Assembly (NCBI GenBank): GCA_946497955.1
Contig: CAMMMH010000006.1
Coordinates: forward strand, 1-57,527
Direction of reading: 5' to 3'
Source of the DNA: an uncultured Mycoplasmatota bacterium
GTDB taxonomy: Bacteria; Bacillota_I; Bacilli_A; RF39; UBA660
DNA: 57,527 nucleotides
The position numbers were made by a program, and so were the translations under genes. This document shows positions 17,423 to 26,422 of this stretch, one piece after another (position 1 is the first letter of the stretch; each line of letters begins with the position of its first letter). The notes beneath the pieces are model-generated. The model was not told the DNA's origin. It ran no database searches and was given only the letters and a program-made list of their open reading frames with translations.

Positions 17423-17698
17423 TCACTTTTCATTAATAATATCTAAATAAAGTTTTTCATAATCATCAGCACTTTTTAAATCAATATCTTTATAATATTC
17501 AAGTAAACTATAATACAATTCTCTTATATTTTCACCATACCAATATACTAAATCTAATATATTATCTAAAGTAAATTCTATCTCTTTTTTATCAGATATT
17601 TTATTACTAATTATATAATCTACTTTATCTTTAAGAATATCTATTTTTTTATCTAATAATACTTTTATTTTTTTTATTTCTGTTACTATTTTCTTCAT
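17423..17698 (-). CDS. Small helical hypothetical protein (91 aa)
   Basis: Predominantly helical, Lys/Glu/Ile-rich, with 'FTLDNILDLVYWYGENIREL'. Start chosen at the ATG (17698) with GAGG 5 nt upstream; the track's TTG has no site. First gene of the RhuM operon behind a good promoter. Function unknown. Confidence 0.6.
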   Translation of the reverse strand: MKKIVTEIKKIKVLLDKKIDILKDKVDYIISNKISDKKEIEFTLDNILDLVYWYGENIRELYYSLLEYYKDIDLKSADDYEKLYLDIINEK

Positions 17699-17737
17699 CG
17701 ATGCCTCAATCAATCTAATAAATAATTAATTAAATTT

Positions 17738-17766
17738 ATCTTATCATTAGAATAATTGTTCGTCAA
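17738..17766 (-). promoter_or_regulatory. Promoter of the RhuM operon
   Basis: TTGACG, 17-bp spacer, TAAGAT on the minus strand, about 40 nt before the 91-aa gene. Confidence 0.75.
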
Positions 17767-17805
17767 CACTTTTTGAAATATTTTTGATACGAGTTTTCGT
17801 AAATA

Positions 17806-17843
17806 AAACTAGGTACTTTCATACTTCAGATAATACCTAGTTT
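17806..17843. repeat. 10-bp inverted repeat between divergent promoters
   Basis: AAACTAGGTA and TACCTAGTTT are perfect arms with an 18-bp loop. It lies between the promoters of the RhuM operon and the 305-aa gene. It may be a relic terminator or an operator; there is no T run that fits either gene. Confidence 0.6.
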
Positions 17844-17899
17844 AAATTTATTCTATAATTTTAAAACATAATCTTTATATGTCTATTAAAGCTAGTTAA

Positions 17900-17928
17900 T
17901 TTACAAAAATAATTATATATGTTATTAT
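17900..17928 (+). promoter_or_regulatory. Promoter of the 305-aa gene
   Basis: TTTACA, 17-bp spacer, TATTAT, about 28 nt before the ATG at 17956. Confidence 0.65.
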
Positions 17929-17955
17929 GTTTTATAATAACAAAGAGGTGGATAT

Positions 17956-18873
17956 ATGTTTAAACAATTATTAACTCAAGTTCAAAATAAGTATAAAGAA
18001 AAGGTAGAAGAAAATGAAAAGTATAAAGAAATATTAAATAAAGTGAACACACTTCCTAAATTTTATAATTATTCCCATACTGGAAATGATAAACCAACTA
18101 TAAGTTATAAATTACTTATGGATATATGTCCTAATTTAAATGAAAATGATGCAATTATTTTAAGAGAAGTTATTCCAATAGATGAACTTATATTATCTTG
18201 TGTTTATGCAAATGAGTGTAAAACTTACGTTAAATTTTACTTTGTAGCAACTACGAAATATCTATGGCTTGTTAATACAGAAGGATATATTAAATATAGC
18301 TACCAAGACCTTACCATAGAAGTTATAAAAAATAGTATATTAAGTAAAACTATATTACTTAGTAATATGCTATTTAATATTAATGGTTCTAATGAAATGC
18401 TTTTAGCATTTATAAAGCTATTTCAAGATTCTAACTACAGAGAAGAGGAAATTAATAAAAAGTTAGAGAGTCTATGTAATACTATACCTAGAATTTTTTA
18501 TCTAAACGACCTAGCCTCTGGTATTAGTATTGGTATAAATAATGAAGTTGTTTTTCATACAAAAACATTCCATTATAAATACAATATTAAAGATATTAAA
18601 AACTATGAATTATTACTAGATAATACTGTTGTAGAAGATAAAAAAAGCAATCATAAAAATAGAATTATTGCCAATAAAAATAGTTGTTATGAAATGACAA
18701 TACGTATCACTACTGATAATAATACATTTCTTATTCCTATTTTAGAAAAGAATGATTTTTCTACTCTATATTCATATACTAGTAAAGAATTTAGAGAAAA
18801 TAAAGAATTTGCATCTAATATAATTGATATATTAGATGACTTAGATAACAAATTACTAAATGGAGAGTTATAA
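17956..18873 (+). CDS. Hypothetical protein with a possible PH-like domain
   Basis: 305 aa, no membrane segment. The stretch 'VKFYFVATTKYLWLVNTEGY' followed by strands and 'MLLAFIKLFQD' looks like a bacterial PH-type beta sandwich, and a second beta-rich part comes near the C-terminus. This is a fold guess. AGAGGTGG lies 6 nt before the ATG. It ends 2 nt from the end of lepB, converging with it, with no room for a separate terminator. Confidence 0.6.
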   Translation: MFKQLLTQVQNKYKEKVEENEKYKEILNKVNTLPKFYNYSHTGNDKPTISYKLLMDICPNLNENDAIILREVIPIDELILSCVYANECKTYVKFYFVATTKYLWLVNTEGYIKYSYQDLTIEVIKNSILSKTILLSNMLFNINGSNEMLLAFIKLFQDSNYREEEINKKLESLCNTIPRIFYLNDLASGISIGINNEVVFHTKTFHYKYNIKDIKNYELLLDNTVVEDKKSNHKNRIIANKNSCYEMTIRITTDNNTFLIPILEKNDFSTLYSYTSKEFRENKEFASNIIDILDDLDNKLLNGEL

Positions 18874-18875
18874 CT

Positions 18876-19382
18876 TTATTTAGTACTACCTATTCTATTA
18901 AATGGTAAAATGATTAGACTAGTTCTACCTAATAACTGGTCTATTTTCATAAAACCTAACTCTCTACTATCTAGAGAGTTTTCTCTATTATCTCCCATAA
19001 TTAAATAAGAGTCTTCTGGAACTGTATCACTACCTAATTCTTTTATGTTAAAATCTTCTGTCTTACCATGTTTAAAGTTTTCTTTAACTTTCTTACCATC
19101 TACATATAAAGTATTATCCTTATATTCTATATGTTCTCCAGGCAATCCTATAACTCTTTTAATTAAGTATTCATCTGGCATATCTACTACAACTATATCA
19201 AATCTTTTAGGGTTATTAAAGTAATATGCAGTCTTATTTAAAATCATAATGTCTCCTTCTTCAAGGGTAGGATGCATTGATTCTCCATTTACTTTAATAG
19301 GTGTAACTATAAAAGCTTTAATAAATAAGACAACAACTATAATAATTATATATGGTAAAAATGGTTTTATTTTCTCTTTCAT
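18876..19382 (-). CDS. lepB: Signal peptidase I
   Basis: 168 aa, short Gram-positive type. One N-terminal membrane segment (~9-25), catalytic Ser35 in GESMHPTL, catalytic Lys75 in YLIKRVIGLPGE, and box E GDNRENSLDSRELG. It removes signal peptides from exported proteins on the outer face of the membrane. The ATG has AAAGGAT at 7 nt. It lies downstream of rplS, the order seen in many Firmicutes, and has its own -10 behind the rplS terminator. Confidence 0.93.
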   Translation of the reverse strand: MKEKIKPFLPYIIIIVVVLFIKAFIVTPIKVNGESMHPTLEEGDIMILNKTAYYFNNPKRFDIVVVDMPDEYLIKRVIGLPGEHIEYKDNTLYVDGKKVKENFKHGKTEDFNIKELGSDTVPEDSYLIMGDNRENSLDSRELGFMKIDQLLGRTSLIILPFNRIGSTK

Positions 19383-19407
19383 ATCTAATCCTTTCTAACA
19401 CATTAAT

Positions 19408-19436
19408 ATTATACATCTAATTTAAGCTTTAGAAAA
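19408..19436 (-). promoter_or_regulatory. Promoter of lepB
   Basis: Minus-strand TATAAT with a weak -35 (TTTTCT) at 17 bp, located after the rplS terminator. Confidence 0.5.
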
Positions 19437-19464
19437 GAAAAAAGAGAACTATTGTTGTCCTCTT
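19430..19464 (-). terminator. Terminator of rplS
   Basis: Minus-strand stem AAGAGGAC / GTTCTCTT (one G-U) with a 7-nt loop containing the stop codon, followed by TTTTC TTTTC. Confidence 0.75.
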
Positions 19465-19796
19465 TCTTTAATACGATATTGACCTTTACTATTTCTTAAA
19501 ACATTTCCTAATTTAGCACGTCTTACTTTACCATGTCTTAAGACAGTAATTTTAGCAATCTTAGGTGAGTGAATTGGGAATGTTCTTTCAACTCCTACAC
19601 CACTACTCATTTTACGAACAGTAAATGTTTCACTAACACTACCACCACGACGAGCGATTACAATTCCTTCAAAAGCTTGGATTCTTTCACGTTTACCTTC
19701 GATAATCTTAACGTCAACACGAACAGTATCTCCAACTCTAAATTCAGGAATGTTCTTATTAATTTGTTTGTCATTAATTTTGTCAATTACGTTCAT
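19449..19796 (-). CDS. rplS: 50S ribosomal protein L19
   Basis: 115 aa, standard length. Reads '[20 protein letters not shown]', '[20 protein letters not shown]', '[15 protein letters not shown]' and '[15 protein letters not shown]', diagnostic of L19, which sits at the 30S-50S interface. The ATG at 19796 follows GGAGGATCTTAT; the track start is in the leader. Strong own promoter. Confidence 0.97.
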   Translation of the reverse strand: MNVIDKINDKQINKNIPEFRVGDTVRVDVKIIEGKRERIQAFEGIVIARRGGSVSETFTVRKMSSGVGVERTFPIHSPKIAKITVLRHGKVRRAKLGNVLRNSKGQYRIKERGQQ

Positions 19797-19862
19797 ATAA
19801 GATCCTCCTTTACCTATAACCAATGCTCATAACCAAAGAGCCAGCGGAACATTTTTTTGACG
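19797..19862 (-). promoter_or_regulatory. rplS 5' leader, candidate L19 leader RNA
   Basis: About 65 nt between the predicted start of transcription and the ATG, with 'CCGCTGGCTCTTTGGTTATG' and related self-complementary pieces. Short autoregulatory leaders precede rplS in other Firmicutes. I cannot confirm the consensus fold here. Confidence 0.35.
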
Positions 19863-19868
19863 TCTCTA

Positions 19869-19898
19869 ATTATATCATAGTATTAATCATTTTGTAAA
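19869..19898 (-). promoter_or_regulatory. Promoter of rplS
   Basis: TTTACA, 18-bp spacer, TATAAT on the minus strand; the -35 overlaps the last codons of the ymfH-like gene. Confidence 0.8.
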
Positions 19899-21187
19899 GG
19901 ATTATTTTCACTTATTACTCTAACAATCGCTCTATTAGTAAAATCTAAGCTATTAATTACTTCTTTCATTGTTGTAATATTCATATTCTTAATAAGTTCT
20001 ACATAGTTAGTAATAACTTTATGATAATTAATCATATCATCTACTACAGTATCTACAATACTATCGGCATAATCACTTTTAATTACTTCACTAGATATCC
20101 AAACTTTTTTAATTCTCTCTAAATCTTCTTCTAATACATCTAAATTATTAAGATAATTCTCTAATTCTTTTAAATATACAGGATAATTCAAAACATCTGC
20201 TTCTACCATAAAAGTAACGATATTACCTATATCTTGAAAATAGTAACCACTTCTACTAACTAGATGTCTTTTTCTTATCATTTCTCTAAACTCTGAACTA
20301 GCACCAAAGCAAAGAGAAATTAACATATTAAGATATAAGTCTAAGGTAACTTTATTTTTTATAGGAAACTTTGATTTATCCATTTTAAAACCAATAGCAA
20401 GTTTTTCTACTTTTACATCTTTTTTTATCTCTTCATAGTCTTTAACTACTTTAACTGGTTCTTTATAATTTTTTATTTTAATATTATCACTTTTCTCTAA
20501 ATTAAATCTTGCTAAGGTATTGGTAGCAATTTTAACAACTTCATCTTGATCAACTGCCCCGCCTACTACTAAGAACATATTACTAGGACGATAGAAAGTA
20601 TTATAACAGTTATATAAGTCATCTTTAGTGATTTCTTTTATACTTTCTATAGTTCCAAGTATTGGTGTATTATAAGGAGATACTTTATAAAGATTTTTAT
20701 TAATAGTTTTATATGCTAAATAATCAGGACTATCATCATTCATCGCTGCTTCTTCACATATTATTCCTTGTTCTTTCTCTACATTTTCATCTGTGAAGTA
20801 AGGACTATTAACAAAAGTTAATAAATACTCTAAATTTTCTTTCATCTTCTTATTACCAGTTACAACATAACAAGTATTTTTATAACTAGTAAAAGCATTA
20901 ACATAACTACCTGTCTTAGCATAAAAATCAAAAGGCTTTATTCCATCTCTACTTTCAAACATCTTATGTTCTAAGAAATGAGCGATACCACTAGGAAAAG
21001 AAGTCATTTTATTTTTCCCAACAGGAACAAATTCATTAATAGCGGCTCCATAGTAAGTAACATAACTAAAGTAATAATTTTTCTTCTTACTAATCTTATC
21101 ATTAGGAATAATAATAATCTCTAAACCATTATCTAAGACTTCTCTATAAATAAATTTATCTACATTCTTTATCTCAATTTTCTCCAT
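19883..21187 (-). CDS. ymfH: M16 (pitrilysin-like) metallopeptidase YmfH
   Basis: 434 aa. The inverted zinc motif HFLEHKMFESRDG is intact (HxxEH) with a downstream Glu in 'EQGIICEEAAMNDD'. Two M16 domains are visible. In Firmicutes this peptidase is always beside an inactive M16 partner and is annotated as associated with EF-P modification (YmfF/YmfH). Start at ATG 21187 is favoured because AAGGAAG lies 8 nt before it; GTG 21196 and ATG 21193 are too close. Overlaps the partner gene by 14 nt. Confidence 0.9.
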   Translation of the reverse strand: MEKIEIKNVDKFIYREVLDNGLEIIIIPNDKISKKKNYYFSYVTYYGAAINEFVPVGKNKMTSFPSGIAHFLEHKMFESRDGIKPFDFYAKTGSYVNAFTSYKNTCYVVTGNKKMKENLEYLLTFVNSPYFTDENVEKEQGIICEEAAMNDDSPDYLAYKTINKNLYKVSPYNTPILGTIESIKEITKDDLYNCYNTFYRPSNMFLVVGGAVDQDEVVKIATNTLARFNLEKSDNIKIKNYKEPVKVVKDYEEIKKDVKVEKLAIGFKMDKSKFPIKNKVTLDLYLNMLISLCFGASSEFREMIRKRHLVSRSGYYFQDIGNIVTFMVEADVLNYPVYLKELENYLNNLDVLEEDLERIKKVWISSEVIKSDYADSIVDTVVDDMINYHKVITNYVELIKNMNITTMKEVINSLDFTNRAIVRVISENNPLQND

Positions 21188-22445
21188 TATCATCACTTCC
21201 TTCTAGAATATAAATTGTATTAATTTTAACTTTCTTAGCAACAGCGATGATTTCATCTTTTGTTACCTTTAACATCTTCTTACGTTTAGTCTCAATATCA
21301 TCTACTCCAAGTAGTTCTATCATATAATAACTCTCTATTATTTGAAAAGGGCTTTCAATAATATCATCAATGGCACTAGTATAGTATTCTTTCGCTTTCT
21401 CTACTCTATCATCATCTATTTTACCTGCTTCTAAGTCTTTTAATATCTTTTTTATTATATTAACTGCATCCATACTTTTATCTTTAGTAATACCACCTCT
21501 AATAATAATTAAATTATCTAATTTATTAGGAGTACTACTAACATAATAGGCAAGAGAATTCTTTTCTCTAACTTCACTAAATAATAAAGATTCTGAACCT
21601 CCACCAAGTATAGCATTATATAAAGAAAGAGGATAATTTCTTTCATAATCTGTTAAGTTATTAAGAGATAAAGTTATTATTAAGTTATCTTGTTCTGCTT
21701 CTACTTTTTCTTTAACAGTTTTAATTCTAGATACTTTTAAGGGCTCTACTAAAGCTTTTATAGGTTTCTTTTTAAAAGTATTTATCTTAAATTTTTCTCT
21801 TATAATATTGGTAATTTTCTCTTCATCTATATCTCCTAAAACAAAGATATCAACAAAGTTATGACTAATAACATTCTTATAGTAATCATATAAGTTTTCT
21901 TTAGTAATTTTCTCTAAGTCTTCTAAATAACCAATACCTCGATAACTTATAACACTTTTATTATCTGTAGCTTCTAAACCTTTAATTAAAGCGTAAGTCA
22001 TTTTATTTTCTACTAAACTACTAAGGTCTGCTTTATATTCTTCATAAACGGTATTAAAGTCTACCTCATCAAAGGCATTATTAGTAACTTTAGGGTTGAA
22101 GATAAGGGAGTCTAATAAATCTAAACTCTTCTCAAAGTTACCTTCTTCTGTATATTTATCATGTAATACTTTAAGACTAATTCCAGTATCTAAATAGTTA
22201 CCTATTCTTCTGTTAGTACTTGATATATTAACAGCATATAAGTCTTGTTCAGCTTTAGTAAGTTCTACTTTAGTTTTATAGTCATTACTTCCTAACATCA
22301 TCATCCGACTTAAGAAATTACGTTTCGTAATATTTTCTTTTAAGGCTTCTTCTCTAAAAAATATCTTAACAGTAATAGTCTTATAAAGGTTTGTTTTTAT
22401 TATATGAAGATTATAAGCTCCTAAATCTTTCTTTACATAATCCAT
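21174..22445 (-). CDS. ymfF: Inactive M16 peptidase-like partner YmfF
   Basis: 423 aa, M16 fold but no HxxEH motif in the N-terminal domain, as expected for the YmfF partner. 'LYNAILGGGSESLLFSEVRE' and 'SLAYYVSSTPNKLDNLIIIR' are typical of the C-terminal M16 domain that supplies substrate-binding residues. It likely forms a heterodimer with YmfH. GGAAGGTG lies 4-6 nt before the ATG. 15 nt after deoD. Confidence 0.88.
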   Translation of the reverse strand: MDYVKKDLGAYNLHIIKTNLYKTITVKIFFREEALKENITKRNFLSRMMMLGSNDYKTKVELTKAEQDLYAVNISSTNRRIGNYLDTGISLKVLHDKYTEEGNFEKSLDLLDSLIFNPKVTNNAFDEVDFNTVYEEYKADLSSLVENKMTYALIKGLEATDNKSVISYRGIGYLEDLEKITKENLYDYYKNVISHNFVDIFVLGDIDEEKITNIIREKFKINTFKKKPIKALVEPLKVSRIKTVKEKVEAEQDNLIITLSLNNLTDYERNYPLSLYNAILGGGSESLLFSEVREKNSLAYYVSSTPNKLDNLIIIRGGITKDKSMDAVNIIKKILKDLEAGKIDDDRVEKAKEYYTSAIDDIIESPFQIIESYYMIELLGVDDIETKRKKMLKVTKDEIIAVAKKVKINTIYILEGSDDNGEN

Positions 22446-22460
22446 ACTGCACCTTCCTTT

Positions 22461-23174
22461 CTATATAATCGCAGCTTCTAAAGCTAGAGTAATCATTTGA
22501 TTTAGTGACTGTTCTCTTTCTTCACTAGTTAGACTCTTCTTATCATAGAAAGAATCAACCACAGTCATTAGGCAAGAAGCTTCTCTATTAAACTTCTTTG
22601 CTATATAAAATAGTCCAAAAGCTTCCATTTCTACTGATAAGAAATCTTCATCTGGAAAATTGGATTTAAATTCATCAAGAGAACTACTATATAAATCAAA
22701 CACATCACTAGTAATAGTCTTACCAATTTTTAAAGGAATATTCGCAAGTTTAGCGGCTGTTTTAATATTTTCATTTAATTCTTCACTTGATGTAATAAAA
22801 TCAACTTCTTTACCATCTAATAGTTTTGGAAAATATGTTTTACAGTAAGCTCCACTAGATAATACTACATCTAGTACTTTAATATCTTTATTGAATGAAC
22901 CACTTGTACCAATTCTAATTATTTTCTTTACATCATAGAATTTATATAATTCATAAGAATATATTCCAATACTAGGAATACCCATACCTGAGGCAAATAC
23001 TGTTACTCTTTTACCTTTATAATAGCCAGTATAGCCAAACATGTTTCTAACTTTATTGACTATTTTATAATCAGTTAAGAAATTTTCAGCGATATACTTA
23101 GCTCGTAATGGGTCTCCTGGCATAAGTACTACCTCGGCAATATCTTCTTTTTTACTTTCAATATGAACTGTCAT
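22461..23174 (-). CDS. deoD: Purine nucleoside phosphorylase, DeoD type
   Basis: 237 aa, standard for the hexameric DeoD type. 'VVLMPGDPLRAKYIAENFL' binds phosphate, 'IIRIGTSGSFN' and 'LSVEMEAFGLFYIAK' form the ribose/base site. It splits purine (deoxy)nucleosides into base and (deoxy)ribose-1-phosphate in salvage. AAGGAGG lies 6 nt before the ATG. A terminator-like hairpin directly precedes this ribosome site (see 23192-23224). First gene of an operon with ymfF and ymfH. Confidence 0.95.
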   Translation of the reverse strand: MTVHIESKKEDIAEVVLMPGDPLRAKYIAENFLTDYKIVNKVRNMFGYTGYYKGKRVTVFASGMGIPSIGIYSYELYKFYDVKKIIRIGTSGSFNKDIKVLDVVLSSGAYCKTYFPKLLDGKEVDFITSSEELNENIKTAAKLANIPLKIGKTITSDVFDLYSSSLDEFKSNFPDEDFLSVEMEAFGLFYIAKKFNREASCLMTVVDSFYDKKSLTSEEREQSLNQMITLALEAAII

Positions 23175-23186
23175 AATAACCTCCTT

Positions 23187-23224
23187 AAAAAAAGATTATA
23201 AAAATGTTAACTTTTTATAATCTT
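23187..23224 (-). promoter_or_regulatory. Terminator-like hairpin in the deoD leader
   Basis: Perfect 13-bp arms (AAGATTATAAAAA / TTTTTATAATCTT, 7-nt loop) followed on the minus strand by a T run that touches the deoD Shine-Dalgarno. It may terminate transcripts arriving from upstream, act as an attenuator, or house a TATAAT -10 for a very short leader. Confidence 0.55.
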
Positions 23225-23342
23225 ATTATTAACACTTCCTATTAAAATTATAACTTAATTAATTTAAAAAAGGAAGTTAAAAAATCTTAATATGTTAAAT
23301 AAAAGTAACTATTCACAGTCCAAAAAATAAATAACTGGAAAA

Positions 23343-23372
23343 ATCAGCCAATTTATTAATTGTTGGCTGTTT
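23343..23372 (-). terminator. Terminator of the IS66 transposase remnant
   Basis: Minus-strand stem AGCCAA / TTGGCT spanning the stop codon, followed by GATTTTT. Confidence 0.65.
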
Positions 23373-24746
23373 TTAAATTTCTAAGTTCATCAACGGTATA
23401 TGGGCTATTATCAAATAATCTCTTTATCTCTTCATATTTATTAACACCATAGTTACCACAAGTTTCTGTGTAAGTTATAATATTGGCAAAACACTTAGCA
23501 GATTCTAGATTTTGAAATTGATAACTTATCTTCATCTTGGTCTTCAACATTCTAAGTAATCTTTCACATAGATTATTTGAATATGGTAAAGAAAAGTCTC
23601 TAACCCACTCAGTTATTGGTCCTTTGAAGTCTCTAATAAACTCTAATAGATTCTCTTCTTTAGTAAATTCATATTTATGATTGAACTCTATATATTCTTT
23701 AAAACCATCTTTAATAATAGAGTCATACTTACTATCAAAGTCTTTAATTTTCTCTTCACTAAAAGACTTAATTTTCTTTTCACTATATTCTTTTCTTTTT
23801 GTTAAAGTACTTTCCAATAACTCTTTCATTTTGTCTGCCCAATCATGTTTAGTATTTTCTACTATGCTTTGTAATTTCCTTGTTATATATGCATTACATT
23901 CTATGTTTTTATAACTATAATCTTCACAATAGTTATGTAATAAATGATCATGCATAACAGTACAATCACTAGGTAAGTTTTGCAATATACCATCTTCATC
24001 CATACCATCAGTATTTTTTGCAAGATGAGCTTTATACAAAACTTCTTTTCCATTAGTATAACCTCTAATACATCCTTTATCTTTTTCTCCTATTTTTGCA
24101 ACGGTATCATCCCAGTAATTTAATTTAGACTCTAATATCTTTTGTTTTACATCAAAAGTAAAATCTTTAAGCATAGAAGATGCTTTCTTTTGCAGTTTAA
24201 CAAGGTACCCTTCTTAAAGTAGTGTCTTCTTTTTATTATAGTAATTTTAAAATCTAATTCATCTCTTACTTTAACATTTATTACTTTAATATTTTTACTA
24301 TTACAATTAGGGCATTTATCCATAGTATGATTTACTTCTTCTGTTATTTCGTCATCATTAAATTTTTCTAATTTATGTTTTTTATGATCAATCTGTCCTC
24401 CTTTACTTTTATCAGTTTCTTTTCTTGAATTACATATTTTAGTTTTATATATAGTCTTTACTGCTAGGTAAACTTGAATTGTTTGAGTTAATGTTAAGTC
24501 TTTGTTCTAGTTCAAAAATTCTTTGATCTTTTTCTTTTATTATTTTCTCATATTTTTCAGATACTTCTTTAACTGCTTTAGTCAAAGCGGTTTCTAACTT
24601 TTTATCAAAACTTTCTTCTAAATATTTTAGTTTAGATGTTAGTGATTTTTTCTCTTCTATTAATTCAGAGTTTTTATCTTGTAATTCCACTAACTTCCTT
24701 TCTAATTCATTAACTCCAGTTTGTAATTTACCTAATGTATTCCCAT
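23356..24746 (-). pseudogene. IS66 transposase, frameshifted and internally deleted
   Basis: An ATG at 24746 with AAGGAG upstream hits a stop after four codons; the coding frame continues as 'LGKLQTGVNELERK'. The coiled-coil and 'LEQRLNINSNNSSLPSSKD' stretch (ORF 24445-24690) is the IS66 N-terminus. A second frameshift then leads into 'KSKGGQIDHKKHKLEKFNDD' and the zinc finger CPNCNSKN. A third break and a probable deletion precede ORF 23356-24174, with 'HDHLLHNYCEDYSYKN', 'ECNAYITRKLQS' and 'NNLCERLLRMLKTKMKISYQ', the IS66 catalytic core and C-terminus. The protein cannot be made in one piece. Confidence 0.9.
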
Positions 24747-24874
24747 ATTTAAAACTCCTTTTATTTTCACTATTATCTTATCATATAATTATGGGATTTT
24801 ATCAGAATAATTGTGTAAAAAAGTAACTATTTCACTTTAGGGATGTGAATAGTTACAAATATATTTGTAAAAAC

Positions 24875-25901
24875 TTATTTATTAGGGCTAACTAATATCT
24901 TAACTGCTCCATCATTACCACTAGTTAATCTAAGATAAGCATTTTGTACTTCATCATAACTTACAATATCATCAACAAACTTCATAACTTCTATTTGTTT
25001 ATTGCTAATTAAATCAAGACAAGTTGCAAATTCTTCTTTAGTATAGGCAATAGCACCTTTTACAGTTAATTCATTCATAACAGCAACAACAGTTGGAATA
25101 CTAATAGGTCCAGTTGCTACGCCTACTAATACAACTACTCCACCTGGTCTAACTGTAACAAGTGATGATGTAACTGCACTAGCATTACCACAACACTCTA
25201 TTACTATATCAAAGCCTCCATTAGTATCAGAGATTACTTCATTAAGCATATTTTCATCAGTTGCATTGTAATATTTATCAGCAACACCAAGGCTTACTGC
25301 TTTCTCTCCTCTTTTGAGATTAGTTTCACTGACTGCAACAAAACTAGCTCCTTCTTTTTTAGCAAACATGGCACTTAAAAGTCCAATAATTCCTCCACCA
25401 ATTACTAAGACTTTAGAGCCTACTTTAACATCAGCAAGATGAATTCCATGTAGAGCAACAGCAGTAGGTTCAACCATAGATGCTTCTTCATCACTAACAT
25501 TATCTGGTACTTTTAAAACCATATCACTTCTTACTTTAATCTTTTCTGTCAAAGCTCCAGGATTATCTAAAGAAAGTCCTACAGCATGGGTCCAAGGTAC
25601 TTTTACAGTACTGGGGATTACCACTTAAACAAGCAGGACAATTACCACATGGAGAAATAGGTAAAGCCGTAACTCTATCACCTACTTTTAAATCAGTTCT
25701 GTTACCTGGATTAATTACTTCTCCACAAAACTCATGCCCCATTACTAATCCTACAGGTTCCCCCATCTCAAAATAATGTAAATCAGAGCCACATATACCA
25801 GCTTTTAATATTTTAATAACAACTTTCTCATTATCAATAACTGGTTCTTCTATCTCTTTTAATTCAAATTCTCTTTTACCTTTTAATGCAACAGCACGCA
25901 T
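24875..25901 (-). pseudogene. Zinc-dependent alcohol/polyol dehydrogenase, frameshifted
   Basis: Two ORFs form one medium-chain dehydrogenase of ~345 aa. The N-terminal piece has 'AGICGSDLHYFEMGEPVGLV', 'GHEFCGEVI' and the structural zinc cysteines in CGNCPACLSGNPQYC. The C-terminal piece has 'WTHAVGLSLDNPGALTEK', 'VEPTAVALHGI' and the NAD site VLVIGGGIIGLLSA. They switch frame near 25594; removing one T from the AA/TT pair there would give CKSTWTHAVG and restore the protein. Such enzymes oxidise sorbitol, threonine or butanediol-type substrates; which one is not resolvable. Start ATG 25901 with AGAGGTG at 6 nt. Either a recent inactivation or a sequencing error. Confidence 0.85.
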
Positions 25902-25941
25902 CTTAATCACCTCTAGTTTAAGTTTAACATAAACAAGAAAG

Positions 25942-25975
25942 AAAAAGTGTAAAGTTTACTTATCTTTACACTTTA
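25942..25975 (-). terminator. Terminator of the tyrosine phosphatase gene
   Basis: Minus-strand 11-bp perfect stem AAAGTGTAAAG / CTTTACACTTT, 9-nt loop containing the stop codon, followed by TTCTTTCTT. Confidence 0.8.
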
Positions 25976-26411
25976 TATAATCAAATAAAGCTCTACACCC
26001 TTTATCTACCTCTTCATAAGTAATAGTAAAGTTATGAGTATACCAAGGGTCATCTATCTCTTTACTATTCTTAGTAAAGTCTAATAGTTTATACACTTTC
26101 TTATCAGTACCAAATAACTTTTTCATAGATAGAACATTATAATCATCCATGCCAATGAAGTAATCAAACTTTTCATAATCACTTTTTAATAATCTAGTAG
26201 CATAATGCCTAGTATAAGGAATATTATGTTTATCTAGGATACTTTTAGTACCAGGATGAATATCATTACCAATTTCATCATCACAAGTACCACGAGACTC
26301 AACTAAAAACTCATTCTCTAATCCTTCTTTTTTTACCAAATCTTTAAATATAAACTCAGCCATTGGACTTCTACAAATATTACCTAAACACACAAAACAA
26401 ACTCTTATCAT
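25956..26411 (-). CDS. Low-molecular-weight protein-tyrosine phosphatase
   Basis: 151 aa, standard length. The P-loop CLGNICRS (Cys8 and Arg14, CX5R) opens the protein, and the general-acid Asp lies in DDPWYTHN near residue 120. These cytosolic enzymes dephosphorylate tyrosine (or arginine) residues. The gene follows the SNF2 helicase gene by 11 nt, so they are co-transcribed. Confidence 0.93.
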   Translation of the reverse strand: MIRVCFVCLGNICRSPMAEFIFKDLVKKEGLENEFLVESRGTCDDEIGNDIHPGTKSILDKHNIPYTRHYATRLLKSDYEKFDYFIGMDDYNVLSMKKLFGTDKKVYKLLDFTKNSKEIDDPWYTHNFTITYEEVDKGCRALFDYIKCKDK

Positions 26412-26422
26412 GCTACACCTCT

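Larger units (their letters stand above)
23305..24856 (-). mobile_element. IS66-family insertion sequence, decayed
   Basis: 1552 bp bounded by 17-bp imperfect inverted repeats: left GTAACTATTCACAGTCC, right (reverse complement) GTAACTATTCACATCCC. IS66 ends typically begin with GTAA. The flanks (AAATAAAA and AAATATAT) are similar but not an exact 8-bp duplication. Only the transposase remnant is inside; no TnpA/TnpB-type accessory genes. The right end carries an extra inverted GTAACTATTTCAC, making a palindrome. Confidence 0.8.

Noticed and set aside
17004-17698. Confident toxin-antitoxin call for the 91-aa and 134-aa genes
   Set aside because: Only the gene arrangement suggests it; no toxin or antitoxin motif is visible.
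19569-19832. 87-aa plus-strand ORF over rplS
   Set aside because: Thr/Asn-rich antisense shadow of L19.
23187-23300. Purine riboswitch upstream of deoD
   Set aside because: The space between the candidate -10 and the hairpin is too short and no aptamer core is seen.
23305-24864. Exact 8-bp target duplication for the IS66 copy
   Set aside because: AAATAAAA and AAATATAT agree at only 6 of 8 positions in an AT-rich context.
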